Origin: Tetracladium setigerum
Taxonomy: Eukaryota > Ascomycota > Leotiomycetes > Helotiales
Direction: 5' to 3'
NCBI GenBank assembly: GCA_031472005.1
Contig: PZJY01000002.1
Span: 558,001 to 622,000, forward strand
DNA length: 64,000 bases
Both the position numbers and the translations under genes were made by a program. The notes under the pieces were generated by a model, which saw only the letters and a list, made by a program, of their open reading frames with translations, searched no databases and had not been told where the DNA came from. This document shows, in pieces, positions 1-10,848 of this stretch. How positions within the stretch are numbered: the stretch's first letter is position 1; every line of letters starts with the position of its first letter.

Positions 1-99
1 GTCGTACTATTCCAATGGGTTTCTTTCCTCCTTTTAGCCCTATTATTTAAGCTGTAAGTTTTTTCACTGCCTGAAAAGCTCAAAGATTCGCTCGCCACT
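1..99. other. 3' flank of desaturase gene
   Basis: Short stretch downstream of the desaturase stop codon, probably its 3' untranslated region. I see no coding signal in it. Confidence 0.4.
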
Positions 100-1349
100 T
101 TAAGCCTGTATCTCCTTCTCCGTCCAAGCAGCACCAACCTTCCTCCCTCCCTCCTTTCTCTTAACTCTACAACTCAACCCAACCTCCTTGTCCCACACAA
201 ACTGCCAAATCACGCCGATCCAACTCTCATGCCTTGGCAACTCCGCATAAAACTCCTTCGCAATCTCATTCAACGCCGGCAATCTCGTCCACGGCACCGC
301 GGGGAAGTCGTGGTGTTCATTATGCAAGCCCACGTTATATGTAAAGAAATTTAGCGGGCCGTAGTAACTGAAGGTTTCTGGGATTTCGGTATTGGTGAGC
401 GGATCGCGAGCGGCAGCAGTCTGGCGATCGAAGATGTAGTGTTCGGCGATGAAGTGGCCGGCGCAGGGGTGTAGGCTGCCAGCGAGGAAGGAGGAGAAGA
501 TTAGGTAGTAGAGGGAGTTTACGGAGGCAAATTTAACGAGGGCGATGTCGAAGGCGACTTGGACTGCGATGTTGAGCGCGTGAACGCCGGTGAGGGGGAT
601 TTGGTAGATCATCATGGGACGGAGCGCGTAGAAAAGGATTTGGAAGGTGCAGAAGAAGGCTTTGCCTAGAATGGAGTCAAGGAAGACGGCTTCAAAGGCG
701 GTGGGAAGGTCGGTGTCGAGACCGTCGACGCCGAGGGATTTGTGGTGGGTTAGGTGGTATGGCTTTATTCTCGTTAGCTGGTAATCCAGACTTGCCAACA
801 CTAAAACGAGCAGATAATTAAAACGTACGCGGAAAGAAGCACTGTAAGGAATGCCAATTGGCAGATTCGCAAAGATCGCAATCACGCGGTTCACTGCTGG
901 CGAGCGTGAAGCCAGGTTATGCGAGATTTCGTGGATAGCCAGAAATAGATTCTGGTTCGCCGTGGCGCCAATTATGTAGGTCGTGAGGAAGAATTTCCAG
1001 GAGAAGAATGAGGTGTCTTTGAGGAGGTAGGCGCAGAGAACCTGGAGGGAGACGACGAAGAGGACGACATATTTCGTTAGGGGTTCGGGCCGCAGAGTTT
1101 GGTTACCTGTGGAGGGGTCAATTGGATTGTTGGAGAGGAAATTTGTCAGGGGAGTGGTACCTCTGGATGCGCCTTGATAATCGCCATTCTGCGAGTCCGA
1201 TGGGGTTCCTCAGTATACGTCCAGAAGAAGTCCTGCTCCTTATGTGTGAGGGGCGATTCCGACTCCTTAGATTCTGGCTTCGTTCGCTTTTTGGCGGTGC
1301 CATTGCTATTTTTGCTGGAGGTAGTGACGGTGGATGTAGAGGCAGACAT
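100..1349 (-). CDS. Sphingolipid (dihydroceramide) delta-4 desaturase, one frame break
   Basis: Membrane desaturase that puts the 4,5-trans double bond into the long-chain base of ceramide in the ER. About 376 aa in three exons; introns at 1107-1160 and 763-828. The N-terminal exon has the family's charged lead-in (FFWTYTEEPHRTRR). Three histidine boxes are visible: HEISHN near residue 120, HLTHHK after intron 2, and HNEHHDFP near the C-terminus, in family order. The second intron is 66 nt, stop-free and in frame. Exon 2 is out of frame with exon 1 unless one base is restored in the GGG run at 1087-1089 (+ strand); the read then becomes the family-like VTKLCGPEPLTKY. The start at 1349 begins MSASTSTV and fits the usual length. 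The identification is firm; the break is most likely a sequence error. Confidence 0.92.
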
Positions 1350-2821
1350 TTTGAAAGATTGATATGTCTGCTTCTCAGGAAAGGTGATAGGGTTGTAGGA
1401 GGGGAAGAGCAACAAAATGTTCGTGGAGCGTCGTCGTCCTCCTCCACAGCATCTCCAGATATTCGGATTTGGTCCGCTTAAAAGCAGGGACCTGCCCAAA
1501 CTGGCCAATAACCGTTTAGCCGAGCGACATGTGTTTATGCCCCTTTTCGGTGTCGTATTCTATCGTACTCGCGATGCATATTTTTAGTATCGTACCTTAC
1601 GTATGTCGGTTGGGTAGTTTGAACATTCTCAAGGTTTTGCTAATAATTCATCTATCTAGTACGGAGGTAGTAATGGCACTTCTACATGTATTTGCCGAAT
1701 TCCTGTGATTTCATGTGCCAATTTTGATTTTGAGAATTTCGAGTTCTGCCCTGGCTTTCAACTTACTTGACGGATGCAATTTGAAATGTCTGAGAAAGAC
1801 ATGTCATTGATGGGCCAATTGTGACTTTCTATCACAAAACATCACGACATACTGACAGATTCTGGCAAGTCCATTTCCAATTCAGCCGAAACCTAGAACA
1901 TTCTTCGCTGAGCTTCAATCCCAGGCAATAAGCTTGATAACAAGCTTCAAACTTCACATTTGCATTTCAACATCACTACACTTTTTCCGAGGACACTTTG
2001 AAGTACACTCGTAGAAATAATTCTCCGGAAAGAATTCCCTAAAACACTATTACTTTCACAAGCCTGTTCATTCAAGATTGTAACCTTCTAATCATCAAAG
2101 GTCGCGCACAATATGCTCAAAAAAGGCACAATAACCCCTTCCATGATCCAACCATGATCCAACATCAGCCGATGCATCACGCAACATATCAAATCATCTT
2201 TTCAATTCTTACGCTTCACGCACTTCATAAACCTCATAGAGCCAGCAAAGTAAGCAATTATCCAGAAAAATCCACTTCGATCATCCACAGTTGTGAGGTT
2301 TTTGTTGCACATCGCATTTTTTGTCGCTTGCTTTGCCCGTCTTTGGCAAATATTCCAGCCGCTTGCGTTTGGCGCTCATTGCGCTTTTTTGGGACATTGT
2401 TTCCGACCACCACTCAATAGTCTCAACTACATGGCTGCTGTTTTCTCTTTGGGGTCTGATGCAGCGACTAATATCATTAGGCTGTTGTCAGTGCGGATAA
2501 ACTCGATGATTGATTTATGAGAAGAATAGGTATGTGAAGGATGAAGAAGAGAGGCTGTTAACAACTCCATGGTGGCGATACAGTACATATTGACTTTAAC
2601 ATGTGACACAATGATTCTTGAAATAAAAAATGGAATTTTTTCGGGGGTCATAAGATTTCATAACTAAGTATGTGCCCTTGAAATTTTGGTTCTTTCGTAA
2701 TATATATACAAGAATGAAACATACGCTCACTGAAGGAGAGTACCTAAAATGTTTCCAGCCCATCATGCCACTCCCTTTTCCTCCCAAACTCCCCCTTCCT
2801 ACTCCCAAAATGCTGAACGAT
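1350..2821. other. Intergenic, promoter side of desaturase
   Basis: About 1.5 kb between the start of the desaturase and the stop of the next gene, both on the minus strand. Only short open frames with no recognisable sequence are present. It should hold the desaturase promoter and the neighbour's 3' untranslated region. Confidence 0.4.
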
Positions 2822-4923
2822 TTAGTTTGGACATTCCAAAATGGTCTCAGTAACAACAGCTCCGGCCGAGGATACGGTCACAGCTGGAATCGCGGCAATG
2901 GTGGTTTGACGTGCCGTTGTTGATCGTCTTGTGCGGGTTGTTCGCTTGGTGGTTGTTTTCTTAGTTGTGGTTGTTTTCTTAGTTGTGCTCTTCTTGGTTG
3001 TAGTTGTAGTGGTAAGTGGGAGCGTAGCGGCTCGTGTGGTGGTGATGAGGGTGGTGCTCTTGATGGTGATGACGGGAGATGTTGTCGTGATAGGTTGTGC
3101 GATGGATGTTGTTGTTGGGACTGGGACAGGTGCAATCGAAGTAGTAGTGATTGGCTTGACGGAAGTAGTCGTTGGTACGATAACTGGGGCAGCTGAAGTG
3201 GTAACTGGCTTGACGGAAGTAGTTGTTGGTACGATAACCGGTGCAGCTGAAGTGGTAACTGGCTTGACGGAAGTTGTGGTTGGTACAACGACTGGTGCAG
3301 CAGATGAGCTTGAAACAGCAGCAGTGGTGGCAGCTGGAGTAGTGCTTCCGCTCAAGCTGGCACAGGCAAAGCTCATCTTAGAGACGGCTGCTCCACTGCT
3401 CTTGGGTCTGCTCAAATCCCAAGTCATGTCAACGTAAGGCCAGCAGACCTTGTCAGTGCCGACAATAGAGATATCTCCACTGACGAAGACATCCTTGAGC
3501 ACAACAGCGGCTCCAACCTTTGCACCAGCGCTGTCAACGACCTGGAAAGAAGTACCAGCATATGTACCAGTGCAGCTGAGAGGGACAGGCTTGCAGTCTG
3601 GGCTGGTCAAAGTTTCCCATGTAACCAAAGAGAGCTTGTCGTTGATGGCAGCGACGTGGATGTTTTGGTGGTCTTCGGTGCTTGATTTAGTGATCCAGTT
3701 CACTTGGGAATCACCCTCTGCGGCACCGACGGTGGAGATTGCCTGGGCCCCGGTGAGCTTGTTCTTGGCTGATAGAGTGGCAATTGCGACGTTGTGGTTC
3801 AACCAACGTGGGGAGGATTGAGTGTAGCCGTCGCCCATCCATGCGTCTGGAGTAAGGTTAATTGCTCCACGGGATGCCCAGGCGAAGATGTACTTGGTTG
3901 TAGATGGGAAACGAGCAAGGTTGCTGTAGGATCCGCCCATTCCTCCCACTTTTTTTGTTAGTACTTCTGTAAAGATGTTTTGCGAAAGACAGGTAGACAC
4001 ATACTGGGTTCACCACTGACTCCATTGGTCACGTTCTCGTTGGCGATCTTGATGCCGTTCATAGTTCTAGTATCAGTGTTCAACCAGATAGCACCGTGGT
4101 CTTCAGCACAGATACTGGCGTAAGGAACTTCATCAGCGGCTTCGAAGGCGATACCGGTGTTGTGAGAGCAACCGAATGTGCTGCTCTGAGGAATGTTTTG
4201 GAGCGCTCCGGCGTCGTTAACGTATTGAATAGAATCTCCGAAATGGCCGGCTGCCCATCCAGTGTAGGCTGAATTTTGAAGTTAGAAGAGAATACCATAA
4301 CAGAATGAAGAAATCCTACCAGTGACGACGAAGTATGCTCCGTAGAAACCGGTCTTAGCATTGTAAACGAGGTCTCCGTTGGCGTCAGGAGAGGCAGTCA
4401 ACTGTAAATGTTAGTTTCTCCCTTTGGTAGACTCTTCGAGTATACTAACGCCATCAGCTGCATGGACACCAGGTCCATTCAGAGCAGTAGCCCATGACTG
4501 AACACCAGCCTTGTAACGGAAGAGCTTAACAATTGCGTAGTTGTTTGGTGGCAAATCGGCTGATCCAGTTGCGGCAACAGTAGCCAAAACAGCAAATCCA
4601 TCATCATGAGCGACCAATCCAGCAGCCTCAAATCCAGGAATCTTTACTGCAGTCCCGACGCTTGCAAATGTTGATGGGTCAACTTGTTGTACGACTACAT
4701 TCTTGAGGGTGGAGTCAAGGTAAGCAAGGTAAGCAGATTTTCCATCTGGAGAAACGGCAAATGGAGTTCGTCTGTGATGAGGAAGACCGGTCCAGTATGC
4801 GGCTTGAATGGGATCGAAAGGGGAGGAAAGTGTGAGGGAGTTGGCGAATTTGGAGATGCTTGCATCTCCGAGGACAGTTGTGATGCCAATGGCAAGAATG
4901 GAAGAAATGAGTGTCAAACGCAT
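2822..4923 (-). CDS. Secreted Ser/Thr-rich cell-wall-type protein
   Basis: About 648 aa in four exons (introns 4402-4449, 4269-4319, 3949-4004, the last with a perfect TACTAAC branch site); all phases agree and no frame break is needed. The start at 4923 gives a clear signal peptide (MRLTLISSILAIGITTVLG). The first 400 residues are a globular domain that I do not recognise; motifs such as FAVSPDGKSAYLAYLD and ICAEDHGAIWLN look like beta-propeller blades, but that is inference. The C-terminal part is a Ser/Thr/Pro/Val-rich region built from tandem copies of an 18-residue unit (PTTTSVKPVTTSAAPVIV), then a Thr/Lys/Arg-rich stretch. Such regions are usually heavily O-mannosylated stalks. The end (TETILECPN) has no hydrophobic tail, so no GPI signal is evident. 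Probable role: wall or extracellular surface protein. Confidence 0.8.
3125..3305 (-). repeat. In-gene tandem repeat, 54-nt unit
   Basis: Roughly three near-identical copies of a unit encoding PTTTSVKPVTTSAAPVIV in the stalk of the secreted protein. Neighbouring copies differ by a few bases. Degenerate copies (PTTTSVKPITTTSIAPVPV) follow on the C-terminal side. Confidence 0.8.
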
Positions 4924-5517
4924 TTTGAAAAGTAAGGACTGTGGAATCAAGAACAGATTGAAGTAAAAGAGTGACTTGTTCGATAAACGAAACAGAAAGA
5001 GTGTGTGAAGATCATGGCACAGAAAGAGAGACAGCAAGCTTTTGAAGGATTCTAGGCAGTGGAGCAATTGGGTCTAGAATTCGAGGGGCGATCCTCCCAA
5101 CTTTGATTTGATTGCCGACAGGGTCTTGAGACAGCATATTTGGTAAACTACAACCTTCGAGATTAAAATCTGGGGGAGATGAACTGTTGTGTGGGTTTTC
5201 CGCGCCTTTTTGCAGGGTCGAGCGGGAGAAATGGAAATCACCGTTTGACAAGCGAGATTCAGGGGTTCGTTTAGACATTTAAACGAAACCTCAAACAAAA
5301 CATCATCAGACGGCGTGCGGCAAGCACGGAAACCGGAAAACAGAATTGCAGGGCTGAATCTTATCCGAATGCGATAAGCCTGTTGCAGGAACATTAAATA
5401 TGGACACGAACCCAATTTGACAGAAACTCAAATGTATTGCTTCCCAAGTTGAAAGTATGAAATATTTAATGCATCATGAAAGTCATTGAAGTCGTGCTGT
5501 CATGATATTTTGCTTTT
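4924..5517. other. Intergenic, promoter of secreted protein
   Basis: 594 bp between two minus-strand genes. It should hold the 5' region of the secreted protein and the 3' end of the MetAP2 transcript. I see no coding sequence or repeat. Confidence 0.4.
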
Positions 5518-7064
5518 TTAGTAATCGTCTCCACGGCTGATGACCTCTTTGCAGTTTGGTCGAATCAAGATTGTCTAATTTTGTCAGTAATTCTCTCAAA
5601 GAGCAAGGCAAACATCACTTACATGTTCCCACTGGGCGGTGTATGAGCCCTTCTTGTCAACCAACGGCGGATATGCCTCGACTATGCCAGCGTTTACTAA
5701 GCTGTTAAGCTGGGAAAAGTCAGTAAAGCTACCATTTGGTCTTGATACAGATACTTACTCCTAGGAGGTATTTATCCTGACCAAGGCGATCCAAGTATCT
5801 GCGACAGAATGGCAAAGTACCAAAATTCTTGTCAATGACGCCAAGGAGCTTTCCTGCAGACGCGACTCTCAATGGAACCTTGGGAGCATCTGGCCGCCTG
5901 CTGTAATGAGAACATTCGTACTGGTTTAAATTAGCAGAAATCTTATTCGAGAAGACAAAGAACTTACATCATCTCTAACATATCCATTTCCGGTGCTACC
6001 GAAAGTTTCGATAGCAAAAACCTCACCCTCTTCCATTTTAGTTTGGTCATTGCTTTGACAATTGGAACACTCTTTCCGCCATGAATCTTCCATTGAAGGA
6101 TATCATGACCGTTGAGATTTCGAATACACTTCACTGGGAATGTTTCGCCTCTAATCTCAACTTCGTAACTCTCCATGACCTCTTGAATAGCTTCTCCAAT
6201 CTCCCCATTCTGGCATCAATGCCTGCTTGCTTGATACCCTCGTTGGTTCCGGCCTTGACAGCGTCAAGTAGGTTGTCATACATGGGGTCGAAGGACATTG
6301 TGAATGCACTGTCCACAATTCTTCCGTTGATGTGAACACCAAAGTCAACCTTCATTACATTGTCTTTTGAGAGCAGGGTCTTGTTTCCGGCATTTGGACT
6401 GTAGTGTGCCGCAATGTGATCCAAATTAACACCAGTTGGGAAAGCAACACCACCCTTGATGTTGTCACCCTCCTCTAAACCAGGGTGACCGGTCAAAGCC
6501 GAACACCATCCTCAATACCCTCAGCGATCTCAGTCAACGACTGACCCGGCTTGATATTCTTTTGAGCCCATTGTCGAACCTGCCTGTGGATCTCAGCTCC
6601 CTGTCTATACTCCTGCAAGAAATCGTTGTTCATGCGATCAAGATGCCTCTTCTCCTCGCTGGTACTCCTCCACAGGTTTTCATCCTTGTAATCGACTTCC
6701 TCTCCAACCGGGTATTCTCCGCTTGGGTAAAGGAGAGATAATTTGACTCGAGGAGGGTCGGATTGCTTCGTGGGATTTGCTCCGCCAGCCTTCTTTCCCT
6801 TCTTCTTGCGCTTGCGCTTCTTCTTTGCTCCCCCTTCTGCTCCTCCTTCCCCGGCTACTTTATCCTCCTCCTCATCACCCGAGTCATCATCTTCGGCAGC
6901 ATTGCTGGTTTCTTGAGTTTTCGACACGGCGGCAGAAGACTTTGTAGGATCGTTGCTGTCGACTATGCGGGGTTAGCACAGCACAATTGTTGGCGGGGTT
7001 CTGAGAACCAGATTTTGAACTGACTCTTCAACTTTGCAAGATCATCCGCTGTTTTTGCTGCCAT
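5518..7064 (-). CDS. Methionine aminopeptidase 2, three frame breaks
   Basis: Cytosolic metalloprotease that removes the initiator Met from nascent proteins. About 446 aa in five exons (introns 6956-7020, 5921-5967, 5710-5758, 5575-5622). The N-terminus has the type-2 hallmark: an acidic stretch and a Lys/Arg block (KKKRKRKKKGKK) linked to ribosome association. The pita-bread core shows the metal ligands: two Asp in DFGVHINGRIVDSAF, His in NLNGHDILQW, Glu in FAIETFGSTG and Glu in YTAQWEH; HIAAHYSPN carries the substrate-site His. The end (SRGDDY) is typical. Reading the family sequence needs one base restored at each of three short runs: CC at 6499-6500, CCCC at 6203-6206 and TTT at 6054-6056 (+ strand). 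Exon 1 is short, and its splice choice (SHNDPTK junction) is inferred from phase. It shares a 336-bp divergent promoter region with the J-protein gene. Confidence 0.93.
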
Positions 7065-7400
7065 CTTGCCCTGCACAGATATCAAATCTGTTTGGTATCT
7101 CGCGGTTGTTAAAAAAAAAAAACTAAAAAACTCCAAACCACAAAATTTGGTTTGTTTTACGTATTTCAAGGTCTTCGAGAAAGGCTGTCGGCTTAATTTC
7201 TCGGCATGGCATGTTCAAGTATATAAAATATGGGGCAATGCGGCCGCATTCTGCCAACGCCAAGGATGCTCTTGCCTCCGATATCGATGATGCCGTCAGC
7301 GATTTTGATGCAACTTCGTTTGAGCTCCATCCTCCTCAACTCCCATTGCTTGTACCACAACTCCCGCGGATCTAGCAGCGAGAGGAGATTACAATGAGGA
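7065..7400. promoter_or_regulatory. Divergent promoter region, MetAP2 / J-protein
   Basis: 336 bp separate the two start codons, so both promoters must lie here. A run of A residues sits at about 7110-7125. No binding site was identified. Confidence 0.5.
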
Positions 7401-8293
7401 ATGCCACTCCGTTGCATCCCGTCGCTTTCTGCGGTGCGCCTCCAACGGCTATTCCATACCAGCCCTATTCGACAGAACATCAAGAAGAAGAACTACTATG
7501 AGATCCTACAAGTTCCTACCAATGCTACTCCGGCAGAGGTAAAGAAGTATGTATACCACTTCGCTTCCCTATCTCTTATCCTCTATTACTTCGGAATTCT
7601 GCATTTTGAGCTCACAGAAGTAAGAGGCTTTGCTAACGTCCCCTTCAGATCGTTCTACTCACTCTCCAAAACCCACCACCCCGACGTCAACCCCACCGAC
7701 CCCAACGCCTCCCACCGCTTCGTTGAAATCTCAGAAGCATACGCTACGCTCTGCATCCCCGCAAAACGACAAGCCTACGACCGCGACCACATCCCTCACC
7801 AACATTCGCACTCCCACTCGCACTCTCACCACCGCCCCAAGGCTCCTACTCCTCCTCGCAATATCCTCCTGGCGGTCGCCCTGCCAGCGGTCTCAGTCGT
7901 CGACGAACTCAATTCACTGGCCCACCACCGAGTTTCTACCGCTCCGGCGGCTGGGGCGAACACAGCGAGAAGAGAAGAGCAGCGCAGAGCAATGGAGCGC
8001 CGGGAGCAGAGAAGCCGGATTTTGGGGAGGAAATCAATGCGAATCAAGCTTTTCAGGGAGGTATGGGCTTTGGGGAGTCGCCGTTTGGACATGGAGCGGA
8101 GAATGATGTGAAGCATTTTGATCGAGAAGGCCATTATAGAACGCATATGAATCAGGATAGGAGAAGAAGGAGGAGGGGACCAGGAGGGGACTATATACCA
8201 AGTGAGGGACGCGGTGGGGTGATGATGAATTTTGTGTTTGTGAGTTTTATTGTTGGGTTGGCGACCTGGGCGCCAGCTTTTTTATTTGAGTAG
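7401..8293 (+). CDS. Mitochondrial J-domain protein with C-terminal membrane segment, one frame break
   Basis: About 263 aa, two exons. The start is followed by a basic presequence (LQRLFHTSPIRQ) and the beginning of a J-domain (KNYYEILQVPTNATPAEVKK). After a 102-nt intron (7547-7648, stop-free and in frame) the J-domain continues with the HPD signature (KTHHPDVNP) and the last helix (YDRDH). A His/Ser run (HQHSHSHSHSHH) follows. From there the frame is lost unless one C is restored in CCCC at 7835-7838; the restored frame runs through a Gly/Ser/Pro linker to a hydrophobic segment (FVFVSFIVGLATWAPAFLF) ending at 8293. J-domains stimulate Hsp70; this one probably works at a mitochondrial membrane. 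The exact family is not identified. Confidence 0.85.
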
Positions 8294-9148
8294 GTGTACA
8301 GTATGAGTGTATGAGTAGAAGATGGACGGAGGGGAAGCAGATATTGAGTCCAGACTTGCAGAAAACCTAGTATTGAATTAACAACAATCCGGACTCGCGA
8401 GAACTCGAAAAAAAGACATTACAATGCGCTTAGAGCATATTTGGATTATATTCTTCATCACATCTTTCATAATATTTCAATTGATTTCAAACGACAACGT
8501 TGTCCCTGTCCATCGTTGGAGATGAAAATGTTGAAAAAGGATAACGTAAAATTACAGGTACCCAAGTATGGTAGGAAATCCTCCATTCTCTATTGATGCG
8601 AGGTGAAATGGAAGAACCACCTTGTGGTTGCTTTGGTAGTAAATATAGTGCTATAGTTGAGTTCTCATCAGTCACTACCAGCTCATTGACTTGTCCATTC
8701 TGTTTCCACCAAAATATTGAATAGTGAGAAGAGAAAAATGAACGCAAGGCTTATATTTGACCTAAATCGACGTGGGAGACGCATCTTTCCCTTCCTCCCC
8801 ACACACTAAACAAGTCCAAATTGCAGCTTCAAGCAAAGGGAGGAGCGCAATAGAGTACAGAGGGAGATGGGGAAATAAAAGCAAAAGCATAGGAAAGTAG
8901 AAGACTCCATTCGTTGCCCTGTATTCGTTTCGCGCGAGAGAGAAAAAAAAGATATCAAATGCTATGCCCCCTCGGCTCCATCCTTCCCCCGTGCGCACTG
9001 CTCAAGACTTTATAACAAGTAGAGTTTCTGTATACTGAAAATCCGCCGGTCCCCCTCTCCCTTTCCCCCGAATTCATCCAAAATAACGACCTTCCACTCC
9101 ATCCATTCTGATATTCAATAAGACGCCAGTGGAGCATTTATTCATGCC
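8294..9148. other. Intergenic between convergent genes
   Basis: 855 bp between the 3' ends of the J-protein and VAP genes. It should hold the two 3' untranslated regions. No coding signal was seen. Confidence 0.4.
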
Positions 9149-10280
9149 TCAGAAGAAAAGGTACGCAAGCAAGAAGCTCAACAAACACAACAATGCGACG
9201 ATTTGAAGTGGGACACCGCCTCCTTGACTCTGTTGTACTCTATTCGCAAGGTTGTTGACGGTTTGATTTTCAGTCTCTCCCTTGGCCACCTTTCTCAATC
9301 TTAATCCCCCTTCTTGTGCATAGCTTGCGATCGTGGCTTGAGCTTCTGCTAGCTTGGCTTTAATTTCGTCATAAGTGGGAACCGCAGCGGTGACGGCAGG
9401 TACTGCATTTTGTAGGTTGCGTTGTGCAGAGTCATCCTCAGTCTTGGTGCTGGGGATTGAACGGCGAGTATCAGGTGTGAAGTGCTCCTCTGGTGATGGA
9501 GATCGGTATGAAGGTGGGCATCCGTTGGGTTGTGCTGAACAGGGTTAGTTTGGGGGTTGTAACTCGGCTTTGCCAAACTTACAGAAGTACCGTTTCTCAA
9601 TGGCGTAGCAGCTGAGCCAGTTCCGTCTGCGGCAAGGTAGACGACCCTAATCTTCTTTTCCTGAACAGTGGATCTTTCAGCATCGTCGACATGTTGCCAC
9701 TAAGTTGCATCAGCACTCCCAGTCGAGTAAACAAGTTCATGAGAATCTCACAATAGATCCAGGAGTTGAGAATTCCTTATCCCCAGTAATAGCGACGGAT
9801 TGGACCAAAAACTTGTCCTTGCAGCGGGCGTCTAATGGAGGTTCCGATTTCATAGCCTGTAGAAGCACTGCAAACACCTGTCAACTTCATATCCCACCAG
9901 CACTTGTAGGCCCACGAACCAGAAACCTCAATCTCCTTGCCTGGCTCGATTCTTCCCGAGTTTGGACGAACACAGTATCTGCAAATGTGGTTAGTGACGC
10001 TGGTTTGCACGAATACGGAGATGTCGCGATTCGTACTGTTTTGGGGCTGTAGTCTTGACCTGTAGGGAGTTGTTAGTACAAGATAGAGAGCGAGTAGCCA
10101 GAGTATCTGGGAGACTTGCCTTGAAAGCAACAGGTGTCCGACTTGTGTTCTTGATCTTGAGGATTTGCGACACCTCCTGAGTAAAAGGGCCTGGACCAGC
10201 TATCAGTGCCTGCTCGGCGCAATGCAAATCTGGGACCTACGTTGGAAGCCTAGCTCCACGGGATCAATCTCGACAGACAT
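9149..10280 (-). CDS. VAP/Scs2-type ER membrane contact protein
   Basis: Tail-anchored ER protein whose MSP domain binds FFAT motifs of lipid-transfer proteins at contact sites. About 270 aa from seven exons; introns 10200-10240, 10060-10119, 9979-10036, 9868-9919, 9700-9751, 9535-9590, with all phases closing exactly. The MSP domain fills residues 1-125: FTQEVSQILKIKNTSRTPV, then VAFKVKTTAPKQYCVRPN (the FFAT-binding face) and GRIEPGKEIEV. A disordered Pro/Ser linker, a short coiled coil (YDEIKAKLAEAQATIASYA) and a C-terminal membrane anchor (IVALLCLLSFLLAYLFF) complete the family layout. The intron at 10060-10119 starts with GC (AAG|GCAAGT). The gene is divergent from the UBX gene. Confidence 0.93.
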
Positions 10281-10848
10281 GGTGGTGGATGTTTTGTGTA
10301 TTTGGGGTATTTGGGTGGTGGAAGGGATCCGAGGCTGGGAAAGGCGACGTTGTTCTTTGTTCGACTCCCGAGGCTATTGATGTTGTTGTTAGGAAGCTCG
10401 CGGTAGAGTAAAGAGTATCGCGACAGCTTAGGGAGTCAGAGATCAGTTTCGCAGCGAATGTATTGTGAGATAGAAGTGAAGGTCAAAGAAGTTTGAGTGT
10501 CTCGGTGTATTTGTGATCCAACCTCGTGCGAATAGAAAGTACGAGCGTCATATGGAATGCCAAGGCTGGCAGTTGATAGCGACAACACCGCGTGACGCTA
10601 GCGGTCACACCTTGTGCCTAGTTCGGCTTGCTAACTGACTTTAGCAAATATTTGATAGCCGCAAGCCACTAACGTGTAAAGTGAACTGCCATCTTGAGCA
10701 GTATAAAGCGCCCCTCCATAGGTACCTCCCCACAACCGGCTTCAATATTTCGCGTCACTAACTACGACAAACAAGCTTCACGACCCTACCTACTATATCT
10801 CCGCAATTCTTCCTACGAACAAACAAACGTGCAACAAATCTTCGCAAA
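10281..10848. promoter_or_regulatory. Divergent promoter region, VAP / UBX
   Basis: 568 bp between two divergent start codons. It must hold both promoters. No specific element was recognised. Confidence 0.45.

Noticed and set aside
2931..3437. Val-rich plus-strand frame of 168 aa
   Set aside because: It is antisense to the Thr-rich repeat of the secreted protein, whose splice phases and signal peptide are consistent.
5518..7064. MetAP2 as a pseudogene
   Set aside because: All catalytic residues and splice sites are intact, and the same type of one-base loss hits many unrelated genes in the window.
9535..9590. A frame break in the VAP gene at intron 6
   Set aside because: Using the GTACTT donor at 9590 instead of the nearby GTAAGT makes the phases close exactly.
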